Origin: Marinobacter sp. ANT_B65
Lineage (GTDB): Bacteria; Pseudomonadota; Gammaproteobacteria; Pseudomonadales; Oleiphilaceae
Assembly (NCBI RefSeq): GCF_002407605.1
Contig: NZ_NXGV01000003.1
Span: forward strand, 30,895-94,894
Direction of reading: 5' to 3'
Length of the DNA: 64,000 nt
The notes under the pieces were generated by a model. It worked only from the letters and a program-made list of their open reading frames with translations. It did no database searches and was not told the origin of the DNA. A program made the position numbers and the translations under genes. Below, piece after piece: positions 28,103-37,466 of this stretch; positions within the stretch are counted from its first letter, which is position 1, and each line of letters starts with the position of its first letter.

Positions 28103-28737
28103 CAGTGAAGCCTCATCTGCTCGGAATCCGCATCTTCAGACGACTGGATGCCTTCATGGGCCTGAATGAATGTCATGGCATCATATAGCCAGCTCCATCT
28201 GCCAGTGGCCCGGAACAGGCTGCCTGTGGTGCCCACGGGTTTCAGGTACCCCATTTTCTCCAGGCTGGAGAGTACCGCGCGAATCTGGCCGGCTGAATCT
28301 GCGCGTTTGGTGTGAAACACCTTTTTCTCTGCCAGCGACCTCAGCTTTGATTCCAGTGCCGGAGCTGCTGCAATGCGCTCCAGTATGGCGCCTTCAGACA
28401 GCTTGTCGCCGGGCAATACCGGGCGATCATTTGCTCCCAGCATCATCACAAGCCGCAGGAACTGCACGAAGGCCTCAAGATTATTGGCAACATCCCGGAA
28501 CTGATGACGGATCGCCTCTCTGGTTTCTGCATCTGAGGTATCCAGATACGCACACACAAACGCATCACGGGCGCTGGTCTGACGAAGCGTTCGGTTGACC
28601 TGGCTCAAAAAGCGGTTCACCGCATCCTGGTTGCCCGGCAAAAGCAGATAGTTGTATAGCTCATCGTCACTGACTTCGCAGATCACCCGCTCCTGAAGCA
28701 GGGCTGTCACAGTGCGTTCGAATAACGGACTACTCAT
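28102..28737 (-). CDS. KITE-like small subunit of an SMC-like operon (JetB/MukE-like)
   Basis: A 211-residue protein with a helical N-terminus and a winged-helix-like C-terminal half (LRSLAEKKVFHTKRADSAG... SLEKMGYLKPVG). Size, position and predicted fold fit the MukE/MksE/JetB subunit that binds the kleisin. Its start overlaps the end of the SMC-like gene by 8 bases, showing tight coupling. Direct family similarity to DUF4194 was not verifiable. Confidence 0.62.
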   Translation of the reverse strand: MSSPLFERTVTALLQERVICEVSDDELYNYLLLPGNQDAVNRFLSQVNRTLRQTSARDAFVCAYLDTSDAETREAIRHQFRDVANNLEAFVQFLRLVMMLGANDRPVLPGDKLSEGAILERIAAAPALESKLRSLAEKKVFHTKRADSAGQIRAVLSSLEKMGYLKPVGTTGSLFRATGRWSWLYDAMTFIQAHEGIQSSEDADSEQMRLH

Positions 28738-31700
28738 GGTCTGGCACCTCTTCTGCTTCTGCTATTGCAAGGGAAGGCTGACTGCCATGGCTCACACTGG
28801 CGAAGATCCCGGCGTGCCTCCCCTGATTCGCTGAGGTTTCGTAGCTATGAATCCGGCCCTGTTTCAGCGAAATCTTGTTTTCGAAGAATTTGCGCAGACT
28901 CCTGTCCAGCTTCGGACATGCAGAAATCATGGTCAGGTTGTTCGCTTCCAGCATATCGGCCAGATGAGAAATGTTGTTCGGGCTGAGTGTTGCCAGTTCA
29001 TCAATGGGCCAGGTAATACGGGTATTCAGATCCGGACACAGGTAGCGTGTCAGCCCCATGAACACGGTCATGATCGCCAGATACGTCAGGCCAGTTGAGC
29101 TGGCAGACAGGAAGTCAGCATCCGTACGGATTACCACCTGCCGATCGTTTTCTTTCATTTCCAGACGCATGTCGATCATCGACTCGACACTTTCTTTCAC
29201 TTTGGCGTCACTCAGGGTGTCTGTAACCAGTTTAAAACGCCTCAGAATCGCATCGCCCGGCAGTGAACGACGATTCATCTGAATCCATGTTTGCCACTGT
29301 TCCACAAACTCCTTCAAAGGCTGCCAGGTTTCGTCTTCATAGACACGAGGCTCCAACACCACCCGAATATCACTCAGGCTCTCGATCTGCTGATCTGTAT
29401 TGATTTTGCGTTTCAGCAAGCCCGAAACCGCTTTCACCTCACGGGCCATTACTTCCAGACTGTCAAAATACTTCACCAGACTGCCTGCCTCGGAAACAAA
29501 CTGATCAATCAGTGCATCACGTAGCTGAGGTATGTCGGTATCCAGCAGTTCACGCAGATCCGGAACCCGGGCCAGTTTGAAGCTTTCTTCGTGATCCAGA
29601 ACCTCGCCGGTCATCTGACTGCGCCGGTAGGCAGACAGCTTCTGCCAGGCCTGCTGGATCTGGGTGTTGTCATACCGGTTCAGTATGGATGTGGCCTGAT
29701 CAAAGGTGCCAACTACCTCTTTACGCAACTGCTCCAGTTTTTGGTAAGCGCCCTGAAGCTCCTGAGTGAGATCAGCAATGTTGCCCGGAAAGCCTTCAGC
29801 GAGGGTTTCACCGGGGAAGTGTCTGAGCACACCTTCGGCGGCGTCCATATGATCCTGAAGCATTTTGACAGCGCTCTGGTGCCCGGCAATTGATACCTTC
29901 AGCTTGCTATCCTGTTCCTTCCAGGTTCGCTCGGCTTCATTCCGTTCACGAACCAAAGCCTCGCGCTTTGCACTGGCGTGGCTGGCCTGCTCCGTAAGCG
30001 CCTCAACCTTGCTCCATTCCTGTTCGCGCCACTTCCGGTATCCACGCACGAGATCCTCAGACGCAACGATTTTTTCAACCGTCCCTTTAAGTGTGCCTAA
30101 CGCGTCTCTCGCTTCCTGAACCACCTTCGGATCAATGCCCTCTTCTGACAGGCGCTGATCGTATATCTCGCGCTTTTTGCTGAGGCGGGCTTTATATTCA
30201 GACTCCGCCGAGGCAATCAGTTCAGATAACTGGTCGATACTGGACTGAAGCTCCGCCTCCTGCTCCGCCCAATGGCCTCGCACATCCAGCATCTGCTGCT
30301 GAAAGCCGGATTCAACGTCCCGGATACCTTCTCCGGTCTGCTCATCGAAGGCCTTCAGCTTACGTTGAACCGCCTCGAGGTCCATGCTGATTGTTGCGAC
30401 GCGGGCAGCCTGCGCTTCCTTGACTCGCAGACGTACATTGGCAAGCTTGTTCTGGGCGTTATTGCGGGTGCGTTCGACCAGCGAAAACTCTGTTTCCAGC
30501 CGGTCGGCAGCTTCAGCACGTTCTTTATAGGCAGCATGCCGGCGCTGGGCATCGCGTTCAGTTTCTGCCCGCAGTTTAATCGCCTCCTGCCGCTCGGCAT
30601 CGATGCTTCGGCTGCGCTCCTGCAGAGCCTCCTCGGAAGCGGCAAAATCCGGAACCGGTAAAGCATCCAGCGCGAGCTGCCACCCCATCACCGCTGTTTC
30701 ACCAGCATCCGGATCACGGGTTGGTGCCAGATCCTTTCTGTGCAACAAGGACGGATTAACCACCTTGGCCAGACGGTTACCCCATTCCGGGTCCTGGCTA
30801 CGTAGCTGCGACAACCAGGTCCCATTCTCAGGGGCGATCTGTTTTTGCAGCTCATTAAATCTGTCTTCCAGCTCCTGGACGTTCACATCCATAAGCTGAA
30901 CCTGCTCCTGAGCCGCTTTCCAGTCGCGATCCGCCTGATCCCGCTTACGCCCTGCTTCCAGACGATTTTCGTGGGCCTGAGCGACCTGTTCAGAAGCTTC
31001 CTCAGAAGCCTGCTCTGCGGAAGCGATTTCCTGCTGCTCGGCCTCGGTCTGCCCGGGATTTTCCCTGAGCGCTGATAAACGGGCCTGTTCGCTGGTAAGT
31101 TCCGACCGTTCGAGCGAGCGGGTATCCTTGTATTCGGATACCGCCGTCACTTTGTCTGCTTTGATCGAGTTCAGCTTCAGTTCATAAGCGTGCTTCACAG
31201 AGGTAAGTGCGTCTTTAGCTTCCCTCAGGCGCTGCTGGCGCTGAGCCTGCTGTTTCTCGTGCTCATGCTGGATACGTTGCTTCTCAAGATCAAACTCGCC
31301 CTCAATGGCGGAAGCCTTACCGGTGAGATGGTCATAATCAGCCTGTGCCGTCGCCAGCCGCTGACGGTAGTCTGCCAGGTTGTCAAAACGCTGGGCCAGA
31401 TCGGGCAGCCCCTCCGTCTCATACTTTTCGTTCTGCCTGTGCAGGGCGGCGACCTGCCCATCCAGGGACTCAAAATCGGCATTGTGATCGGTGATCTGGC
31501 GAGCAAGCTGACGATCCGTCTCTTCAAACTCCGACCGTCGATCGGTTCTCTCTGTTTCAAGCCGCTCCTTTTGTTGACCCAACTCACTCACTTTTTCCCG
31601 GGCTTCCTCAACTGTCACGAACAAGTTAGCGACGGTTCTGTCGGCTTGTTCAAGTATCGCCCGGCGCTCTGCGTCTTTTCTCAGGCAGGTGCGGATTTTT

Positions 31701-32473
31701 TCTTCCTCACCCGCAAAGTCAGAAAGACTCCGTATATCGGCGATCAGATCTTTACGGTCAATAGCCCGGGGTCTTGCATGCTGGTGGATATTCTCGAATT
31801 GCGTCTCGCAGATCATGGTCTTGAAGCTGCTCAGAAGCCGGTGCTTGTTCAGCACCACATGAGTGAGCCGTTCAATGTTGGTCATCTGGGTATCGCTGTC
31901 ACCCAGGCCGAACTCTGCAGCCAGTGCACGAAGGGATCTGGCGTCCGCTGGTAAACGCTTGAGCAGCTTTTGATTGCGCTGAATGATTGCACGGTAATTG
32001 GTAATGGTATCGATCATCTTCGAGACGGCTGTGCCTCTCTGGCGCAGAGCGGCAAATACATCGTCTGCACTGGCCCCACCCTGAAGCAGCTCTTTGATCT
32101 CTGTTGCAAAGAAGGTCTCTTCGGCAGATCCGGCCACAAAGCGATAACAGGGCTTACCCTGAGCATGACGATACATCACCGCGCAATAAAGCCCTGTATG
32201 TCGCCGGTACTCGAAAATAATGAGGCTTTGAAATGTGGGCAGATAGTAGTCCAGAAAGGACAGCTTACCCGACGCTTTAGTGACTATCCGTTCCGGCTCT
32301 TCACCAAAGAAGGCCGGAACAAGAGCCAGCACAGACGTTTTACCGGCCCCGTTCACACCACCAAGGTGCGTTCGTTCGCGGCAGTCAATTTTGATGGTTC
32401 GTCCCTTCACTTGCTTGAAGGAGTGGTGCAGGACGATGCTTTCCAATCCGTAGCTTACAGTCTCGCCAGACAA
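28730..32473 (-). CDS. SMC-like coiled-coil ATPase (DUF3584-like; JetC/MukB-type)
   Basis: A 1247-residue protein with the head-coil-hinge-coil-head plan of SMC/MukB proteins. The Walker A motif GGVNGAGKTS is at residues 38-47; the following FFGEEPERIVTKASG and SLIIFEYRRH segments resemble DUF3584. Long coiled coils (roughly 255-640 and 700-1000) flank a less helical middle. The signature SASSTGLTYLAI starts at residue 1123 and Walker B ITWPIDEL at 1153. It is the first gene of a four-gene minus-strand operon with kleisin-like, KITE-like and Toprim subunits. Function as a plasmid- or phage-defence loop extruder is inferred by analogy with Wadjet. Confidence 0.85.
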   Translation of the reverse strand: MSGETVSYGLESIVLHHSFKQVKGRTIKIDCRERTHLGGVNGAGKTSVLALVPAFFGEEPERIVTKASGKLSFLDYYLPTFQSLIIFEYRRHTGLYCAVMYRHAQGKPCYRFVAGSAEETFFATEIKELLQGGASADDVFAALRQRGTAVSKMIDTITNYRAIIQRNQKLLKRLPADARSLRALAAEFGLGDSDTQMTNIERLTHVVLNKHRLLSSFKTMICETQFENIHQHARPRAIDRKDLIADIRSLSDFAGEEEKIRTCLRKDAERRAILEQADRTVANLFVTVEEAREKVSELGQQKERLETERTDRRSEFEETDRQLARQITDHNADFESLDGQVAALHRQNEKYETEGLPDLAQRFDNLADYRQRLATAQADYDHLTGKASAIEGEFDLEKQRIQHEHEKQQAQRQQRLREAKDALTSVKHAYELKLNSIKADKVTAVSEYKDTRSLERSELTSEQARLSALRENPGQTEAEQQEIASAEQASEEASEQVAQAHENRLEAGRKRDQADRDWKAAQEQVQLMDVNVQELEDRFNELQKQIAPENGTWLSQLRSQDPEWGNRLAKVVNPSLLHRKDLAPTRDPDAGETAVMGWQLALDALPVPDFAASEEALQERSRSIDAERQEAIKLRAETERDAQRRHAAYKERAEAADRLETEFSLVERTRNNAQNKLANVRLRVKEAQAARVATISMDLEAVQRKLKAFDEQTGEGIRDVESGFQQQMLDVRGHWAEQEAELQSSIDQLSELIASAESEYKARLSKKREIYDQRLSEEGIDPKVVQEARDALGTLKGTVEKIVASEDLVRGYRKWREQEWSKVEALTEQASHASAKREALVRERNEAERTWKEQDSKLKVSIAGHQSAVKMLQDHMDAAEGVLRHFPGETLAEGFPGNIADLTQELQGAYQKLEQLRKEVVGTFDQATSILNRYDNTQIQQAWQKLSAYRRSQMTGEVLDHEESFKLARVPDLRELLDTDIPQLRDALIDQFVSEAGSLVKYFDSLEVMAREVKAVSGLLKRKINTDQQIESLSDIRVVLEPRVYEDETWQPLKEFVEQWQTWIQMNRRSLPGDAILRRFKLVTDTLSDAKVKESVESMIDMRLEMKENDRQVVIRTDADFLSASSTGLTYLAIMTVFMGLTRYLCPDLNTRITWPIDELATLSPNNISHLADMLEANNLTMISACPKLDRSLRKFFENKISLKQGRIHSYETSANQGRHAGIFASVSHGSQPSLAIAEAEEVPDHE

Positions 32474-32670
32474 ACTGATTTCCCCGTAACGGCAGGTCGT
32501 TCTTGAAACCAGCAGTATACAGTGAATAGTTCACGGACAAAGCCGACGGCCTGTAATGCCCACCTGACTTAAACAAATGCCAAAATTCAGGCGCAACCAA
32601 TTGACCTGTCTCGCTCCCATGGTGCATTCTTCCGTTCGCGCTACTGCCTTATCCCTCAAGGAAAATTACA

Positions 32671-33666
32671 ATGAAAAAAATCGCTCTGAACACGCTGACA
32701 CTCAGCATTTCCCTGGCGCTCGCCAGTACAGCTTTTGCCTCCGACTTTACTGATATGGACCCCGTTACCCTGCGTCTGGCGCACGTGGTCAACGAGCAGG
32801 ATGGTTTTCATATCGCAGCCGTCAAGTTTCAGGAACTGGTGGCAGAGCGTACAGAAGGAGCGGTGAGCATTGAGCTGTATCCTAACGCTTCTCTGGGTGA
32901 CGAACGCACCCTGCTGGAAGGCATGCAGATCGGCACTGTTGATATGGGTGTCATCACCAACGGACCTGTAGCGAACTTTGTTGGTGAGATGGCTGTTTTT
33001 GAACTGCCATTTTTGTTTCCTTCACCAGAAGCCGCATACGGTGTGCTCGACGGCCCCATCGGCCAGGAACTGCTCGACAAACTCTCAGAGGTTAACCTGA
33101 AAGGTCTGGCCTATGCCGAGCGCGGCTTTCGTAACCTGACCAACAGCGAGCGTGAAGTTAACTCACCTGAAGATCTGGACGGTCTGCGCATTCGTGTAAT
33201 GGAAAACCCGGTGTATGTGGATACGTTCAGGGAACTGGGCGCCAATGCCATCCCCATGGCCTGGACAGAAGCTTTGACCGCCATGCAGCAAGGCACCATT
33301 GATGGCCAGGAAAACCCGGTCAACGTAATCCACTCGTTCAAACTGAACGAAACTCAGAATTACATGACCCTTTCGCGGCACACCTATGCCCCTGCAATCT
33401 TTGTTATGGGTATGCCTGCGTGGAGCAAACTGCCGGAAGCGGCTCAGGACGTACTGGCCGATGCAGCCCAGGAGGCCGCAGAGCATGAACGCAAAGTAAA
33501 CGCCGATATGGAATCCGGACAACTGGCGGATCTGCGCAAAGCTGGCATGACGATCAATGACACTCCTGATATCGCGGCATTCCAGTCCGCTGTGGCGCCC
33601 ATATATGAAAAGTATGGCGAACAGTTCGGTGATTACCTGCCACGCATTCAGGAGGCGCTCAAGTAA
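32671..33666 (+). CDS. TRAP transporter substrate-binding protein (DctP family)
   Basis: The 331-residue periplasmic protein has a signal peptide ending at STAFAS and the DctP fold: LRLAHVVNEQDGFH at the N-terminus, GFRNLTNSEREVNSPEDLDGLRIRVM with the Arg that binds substrate carboxylates, and ALTAMQQGTIDGQENP. It is the first gene of a complete TRAP operon. The substrate is likely a carboxylate, but cannot be identified. AAGGA precedes the ATG by 7 bases. Confidence 0.93.
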   Translation: MKKIALNTLTLSISLALASTAFASDFTDMDPVTLRLAHVVNEQDGFHIAAVKFQELVAERTEGAVSIELYPNASLGDERTLLEGMQIGTVDMGVITNGPVANFVGEMAVFELPFLFPSPEAAYGVLDGPIGQELLDKLSEVNLKGLAYAERGFRNLTNSEREVNSPEDLDGLRIRVMENPVYVDTFRELGANAIPMAWTEALTAMQQGTIDGQENPVNVIHSFKLNETQNYMTLSRHTYAPAIFVMGMPAWSKLPEAAQDVLADAAQEAAEHERKVNADMESGQLADLRKAGMTINDTPDIAAFQSAVAPIYEKYGEQFGDYLPRIQEALK

Positions 33667-34185
33667 GTGTCTGCCACAACTCACCCGCTGTTAAAGCCGC
33701 TGAAGCAAATTGAGCACGGACTGGATGCAGTCATCCAGCCCGTGGTCTTTGCAGGTATGGTGGCACTGATCGGGGTAATTACCCTGCAGGTTGTCTCCCG
33801 AGTGCTGTTCAGCGCGGTGGGTTGGACCGAAGAGGTCGCCCGCTTTTTGCTGATATGGATCACTTTCCTGGCTGCCACTCTGGCTTTTCAGCGTGGCAGA
33901 CATATCGCAGTGACGTTTGCCGTTGATGCCCTGCCCGGGCGTCTGCGCCAAGCCACTCACATTATCGCCATCCTCTCGGTAATCGCGTTTATGGTGGCAC
34001 TGGTGGTGATCGGATATCGCTATATGCAAGTCCAGAGCTTTCAGAAATCTGCCTCTTTGCAGATCTCCATGACCTACGTTTACGCAGTCATTCCACTCAG
34101 TGCAGCCGTGATGGGCTGGTATGCCCTGGTTGATTTGGTATCACTGGTGTTGGGCGACAAAGACCCGGAGAAGCCGGCGCTATGA
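33667..34185 (+). CDS. TRAP transporter small permease (DctQ)
   Basis: A 172-residue protein with four predicted membrane helices and the DctQ pattern (RVLFSAVGWTEEVARFLLIWITFLA, split by a loop; RGRHIAVTF). GTG start immediately follows the stop of the binding-protein gene; the gene ends with an ATGA overlap with the large permease. Confidence 0.92.
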   Translation: MSATTHPLLKPLKQIEHGLDAVIQPVVFAGMVALIGVITLQVVSRVLFSAVGWTEEVARFLLIWITFLAATLAFQRGRHIAVTFAVDALPGRLRQATHIIAILSVIAFMVALVVIGYRYMQVQSFQKSASLQISMTYVYAVIPLSAAVMGWYALVDLVSLVLGDKDPEKPAL

Positions 34186-35444
34186 CGGCACTACTGTTCG
34201 GTCTGTTTTTCTTACTCATGCTCCTGGGCGTGCCCATTGCACTGGCAATAGGCGCCAGTACCATGGTTGCCCTGAGTCAGGCCGGGGTGCCTTTAATGGT
34301 AGTCACCCAGCAAATGTTCCAGGGCATCAACTCATTTGCCCTGGTGGCCATCCCCATGTTTATTCTCGCCGGCGACCTGATGGCACAAGGCAAGGTGAGC
34401 GAGAGGCTGGTCAACTTTGCCGACTCTCTGTTTGGCTTTCTGCGCGGTGGCTTGTCGGTCGTATCAGTGATGGCCGGGATGTTCTTTGCAGCGATTTCAG
34501 GTTCCGGGGCTGCGACTACGGCAGCGGTGGGGTCAAGTCTGGTGCCGGAACTGCGTAAAAAGGGCTACGACCCGGCTTCTGCCGCCAGCCTGATTGCCGC
34601 AAGCGGCACCATCGGGGTAGTCATCCCTCCTTCCGTACCCATGATTATCTACGCGGTGATCGCCCAGCAGTCTGTATCAGAGCTGTTCTTGAACGGATTT
34701 CTGCCAGGACTCGCCATGGGGCTAGGGTTGATGGCTATTGCTATTACCCAGGCCTACAAGCGCAAGTACCCGAAAGGCACACCGCTTTCCATAACTACCA
34801 TCTGGCGCACCCTGAAAAGTGCCAGTTGGGGGTTGATGACTCCGGTCATTATTCTGGGGGGAATTTTCTCGGGCATCTTCACGCCCAGTGAGGCAGCTGT
34901 GGTTGCGGTCAATTACGCCCTGCTGGTTTCACTCTTCATCTATCGTGATCTCAAGCTGCCCGACGTGTACCGCATTCTGCTTCGCTCAGCGATTACCACC
35001 TCGGTGATCATGCTGGTGATAGCTACTTCTGCAGTACTGAGCTGGACTCTATCCAGCTGGCAGGTGCCCGGCGCCATTGCTCAAGCGGTGCTGTCTGTCT
35101 CCACCAACCCTTATGTAATCATGCTGCTGATCGTAGGAATAATTCTGCTGACGGGTGTATTCATCGAAACGGCCAGCGCCCTGATCATTCTTACGCCGGT
35201 CTTACTCCCACTGGTATTACAGCTGGGGATTGATCCGATTCATTTCGGCCTGGTCATCGTGGTTGGTCTGGCAATAGGCATGATCACTCCTCCGGTGGCA
35301 ATCAATCTTTATGTGGCCTCGTCTGTCACGGAACTGCCTCTGGAGCGCATTACCCGGGCAATCATTCCCTACTTGCTGGGACTGATCGGCGTGTTGCTGC
35401 TGGTAGTGTATGTTCCGATTCTTGCGGGTTGGTCAGGAACCTGA
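34182..35444 (+). CDS. TRAP transporter large permease (DctM)
   Basis: The 420-residue membrane protein has about twelve hydrophobic segments and the DctM signatures (GVPIALAIGAST, FFAAISGSGAATTAAVGS, GTIGVVIPPSVPMI, GLAIGMITPPVAINLYV). It forms the sodium-coupled channel of the TRAP system with DctQ. It converges on codA and is followed by a terminator-like hairpin. Confidence 0.94.
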   Translation: MTALLFGLFFLLMLLGVPIALAIGASTMVALSQAGVPLMVVTQQMFQGINSFALVAIPMFILAGDLMAQGKVSERLVNFADSLFGFLRGGLSVVSVMAGMFFAAISGSGAATTAAVGSSLVPELRKKGYDPASAASLIAASGTIGVVIPPSVPMIIYAVIAQQSVSELFLNGFLPGLAMGLGLMAIAITQAYKRKYPKGTPLSITTIWRTLKSASWGLMTPVIILGGIFSGIFTPSEAAVVAVNYALLVSLFIYRDLKLPDVYRILLRSAITTSVIMLVIATSAVLSWTLSSWQVPGAIAQAVLSVSTNPYVIMLLIVGIILLTGVFIETASALIILTPVLLPLVLQLGIDPIHFGLVIVVGLAIGMITPPVAINLYVASSVTELPLERITRAIIPYLLGLIGVLLLVVYVPILAGWSGT

Positions 35445-35448
35445 ACAC

Positions 35449-35480
35449 AGGCGTCTGAGATGGTCTCAGCTCAGACGCCT
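35449..35480. terminator. Hairpin between the TRAP operon and codA
   Basis: AGGCGTCTGAG (35449-35459) and CTCAGACGCCT (35470-35480) form a perfect 11-bp stem with a 10-base loop between two convergent genes. There is no long T-run, so it may act as a bidirectional barrier or a Rho-dependent end with hairpin protection. Confidence 0.65.
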
Positions 35481-35502
35481 GATTCATTACTCCCCGGGGC
35501 TC

Positions 35503-36732
35503 TCAGCCCTGCCTGCTGATAAGTACCCGGCCATCACGAACCGATGCGAGAACCGGTTGCTGACCCAGCAATACTTCATAGGGGTTCTGCCCCTGCAGTA
35601 CCATACAACGGGCCGGCATGCCTTCTGCAATACCGTACTCCCTGAGGTCCATTGCCGCGGCACCATTGTCGGTGACCAGTTCCAGTGAACGTTCAATCCA
35701 GCTCATACCCAGCATATGGCAGCCATGCAGCCCTACATCCAGGGTCCGCAGCATATTGCCGTTGCCCAGGGGATACCAGGGATCACGAATGGAGTCCTGC
35801 CCGAATGCCACTTTCAGCCCCGCATCCAGCAATTCTGGAACCCGGGTCAGGCCGCGACGCTTCGGGTATCCGTCAAACCGCCCCTGCAAATGCAGACTTT
35901 CGGTCGGCATGGACAGGAAACGCAGGCCTGATTTCTTGAGCAACCGGAAAAGTCGGCTGCAATAGGCATCATTGTATGAACCCATGGCACAGGTATGGCT
36001 TGCGGTAACCCGGGAACCATAATCCAGCCGCAATGCCTCGGCCGCCAGAACCTCCAGAAAGCGGGATTCCGGGTCGTCAATTTCATCACAATGAACATCA
36101 ACAAGCCGGTCATTCTTATGGGCCAGCTCCATCAGCCAGCGCACTGATTCCACGCCGTAGTCCCGGGTAAACTCGAAGTGAGGAATACCGCCAACCACAT
36201 CCGCGCCCATTCGCACGGACTCTTCCATCAGTTCTTTGCCGTTCCTGAACGACCAGATACCTTCCTGTGGAAAAGCAACAATCTGAAGATCTATTGTGCT
36301 GGCAACACGCTCCCGCACTTCCAGCATGGCCTGTAGCGCAGTCAACTGGGGGTCTGTTACATCCACATGAGTACGGACATACTGAATGCCCTGACCGGCA
36401 AAGAGTTTAAGGGTTCGCTCGGCCCGCTCAATAACATCTTCGCGGGTCAGCATAGCCTTGCGCTCAGCCCAGCACTCAATCCCTTCGAACAGAGTCCCAC
36501 TCTTGTTCCACCGGGGCTCCCCTGCAGTCATCGCAGCGTCCAGATGGATATGTGGCTCTACAAAAGGCGGGGCCACGAGATTGCCAGCCGCATCGAGATC
36601 ACTCTCACGTGCCTCATCAAATCCAGTCTGAGCCGAAATATCGGAAAACCGGCCGTTGGCAATGGAAATCCGGTATAACCCTTCGCGACCCTGAAGCCGG
36701 GCATTGATAATAGTATTCAATGAATGATTCAT
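35503..36732 (-). CDS. codA: Cytosine deaminase-family amidohydrolase (CodA)
   Basis: The 409-residue protein aligns by eye with E. coli CodA at the same residue numbers: metal ligands His61, His63, His214 and Asp313, catalytic Glu217, His246, and Gln156 in AFPQEG. Two active-site positions differ: His312 is Gln and Asp314 is Ser (GQDS rather than GHDD). Asp314 contacts the pyrimidine in the E. coli enzyme, so substrate preference may be shifted towards a related base. It is the last gene of codB-pucR-codA, 32 bases after the regulator. Confidence 0.9.
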   Translation of the reverse strand: MNHSLNTIINARLQGREGLYRISIANGRFSDISAQTGFDEARESDLDAAGNLVAPPFVEPHIHLDAAMTAGEPRWNKSGTLFEGIECWAERKAMLTREDVIERAERTLKLFAGQGIQYVRTHVDVTDPQLTALQAMLEVRERVASTIDLQIVAFPQEGIWSFRNGKELMEESVRMGADVVGGIPHFEFTRDYGVESVRWLMELAHKNDRLVDVHCDEIDDPESRFLEVLAAEALRLDYGSRVTASHTCAMGSYNDAYCSRLFRLLKKSGLRFLSMPTESLHLQGRFDGYPKRRGLTRVPELLDAGLKVAFGQDSIRDPWYPLGNGNMLRTLDVGLHGCHMLGMSWIERSLELVTDNGAAAMDLREYGIAEGMPARCMVLQGQNPYEVLLGQQPVLASVRDGRVLISRQG

Positions 36733-36764
36733 TACATCTCCTCATGAATTTCTGTCAGCCCGGA

Positions 36765-37466
36765 TTACTGCGTCAGCAGGTGAGCCAGTAGCAAGTCTTT
36801 GAAATTTTTGGCTGTACCCTTATCCCCGGACACTTCTCCGGCCAGTCGGTGCATCCGGTTCCGGACAGTATTACGATGACATCCCAGTGCTTCAGCCATT
36901 GCACACTGATTGCCGCGGTGAGTGAGCCAGGCACCCAGAATATCGGATGACTCAGCAAGCAGGTTGCCCACCCCGGGCAGGCATCGCTGAATCATTGCTT
37001 CAACCTCGCGAGACCCTGCCAGACTCACCAGAGATTCCGCCAATGAGTCCGCCCGGGCTCTGCTGCCCACCCGTTCCGACGTGACAACCGCCCGGCTGAT
37101 GATCTCGGTAACCTCGACCATCGGAAGGGAGTAAGGCTGCTCAAACAGCGGCAGGGCGAGTTCATCCGCTAACTGATTCAGCACCCTGGGTAACTGGCCG
37201 ATGTATGCATCACCGGTGAGCACCACAAGACCCGAAATGCCGCACTCCTTGCCCTCGTACAGACACTCGGCCAGGTTCTCAGGATTGCGCTGCCGGCCAA
37301 TACCGGTTACGAAGACCAGCTCCCCACCCTTAACCCACGGCCGAAACGACCGGTTTTCCGCGAGGTAAGGCCAGCGCACTTCATTGTCTCCGCCACAGTG
37401 CCCGCCCCGAAGCGTGATAGATTCAAGGCCAGCGAGTTCCGGTATATCCCGGCAACGCAACACCAT
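36765..37466 (-). CDS. PucR-family transcriptional regulator
   Basis: The 233-residue protein has an N-terminal PucR-type ligand domain (MVLRCRDIPELAGLESITLRGG, ELVFVTGIG, ECGISGLVVLTG) and a C-terminal helix-turn-helix of the HTH_30 type (NQCAMAEALGCHRNTVRNRMHRL). It lies between codB and codA on the same strand, with the start codon one base from the codB stop, and so probably controls cytosine or related purine/pyrimidine use. A pair of inverted repeats upstream of codB could be its target. Confidence 0.87.
   Translation of the reverse strand: MVLRCRDIPELAGLESITLRGGHCGGDNEVRWPYLAENRSFRPWVKGGELVFVTGIGRQRNPENLAECLYEGKECGISGLVVLTGDAYIGQLPRVLNQLADELALPLFEQPYSLPMVEVTEIISRAVVTSERVGSRARADSLAESLVSLAGSREVEAMIQRCLPGVGNLLAESSDILGAWLTHRGNQCAMAEALGCHRNTVRNRMHRLAGEVSGDKGTAKNFKDLLLAHLLTQ

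Noticed and set aside
28765..32506. Plus-strand frames inside the SMC-like gene (including one of 254 codons at 31190)
   Set aside because: They are antisense shadows of the coiled-coil gene; the minus-strand protein has full domain motifs.
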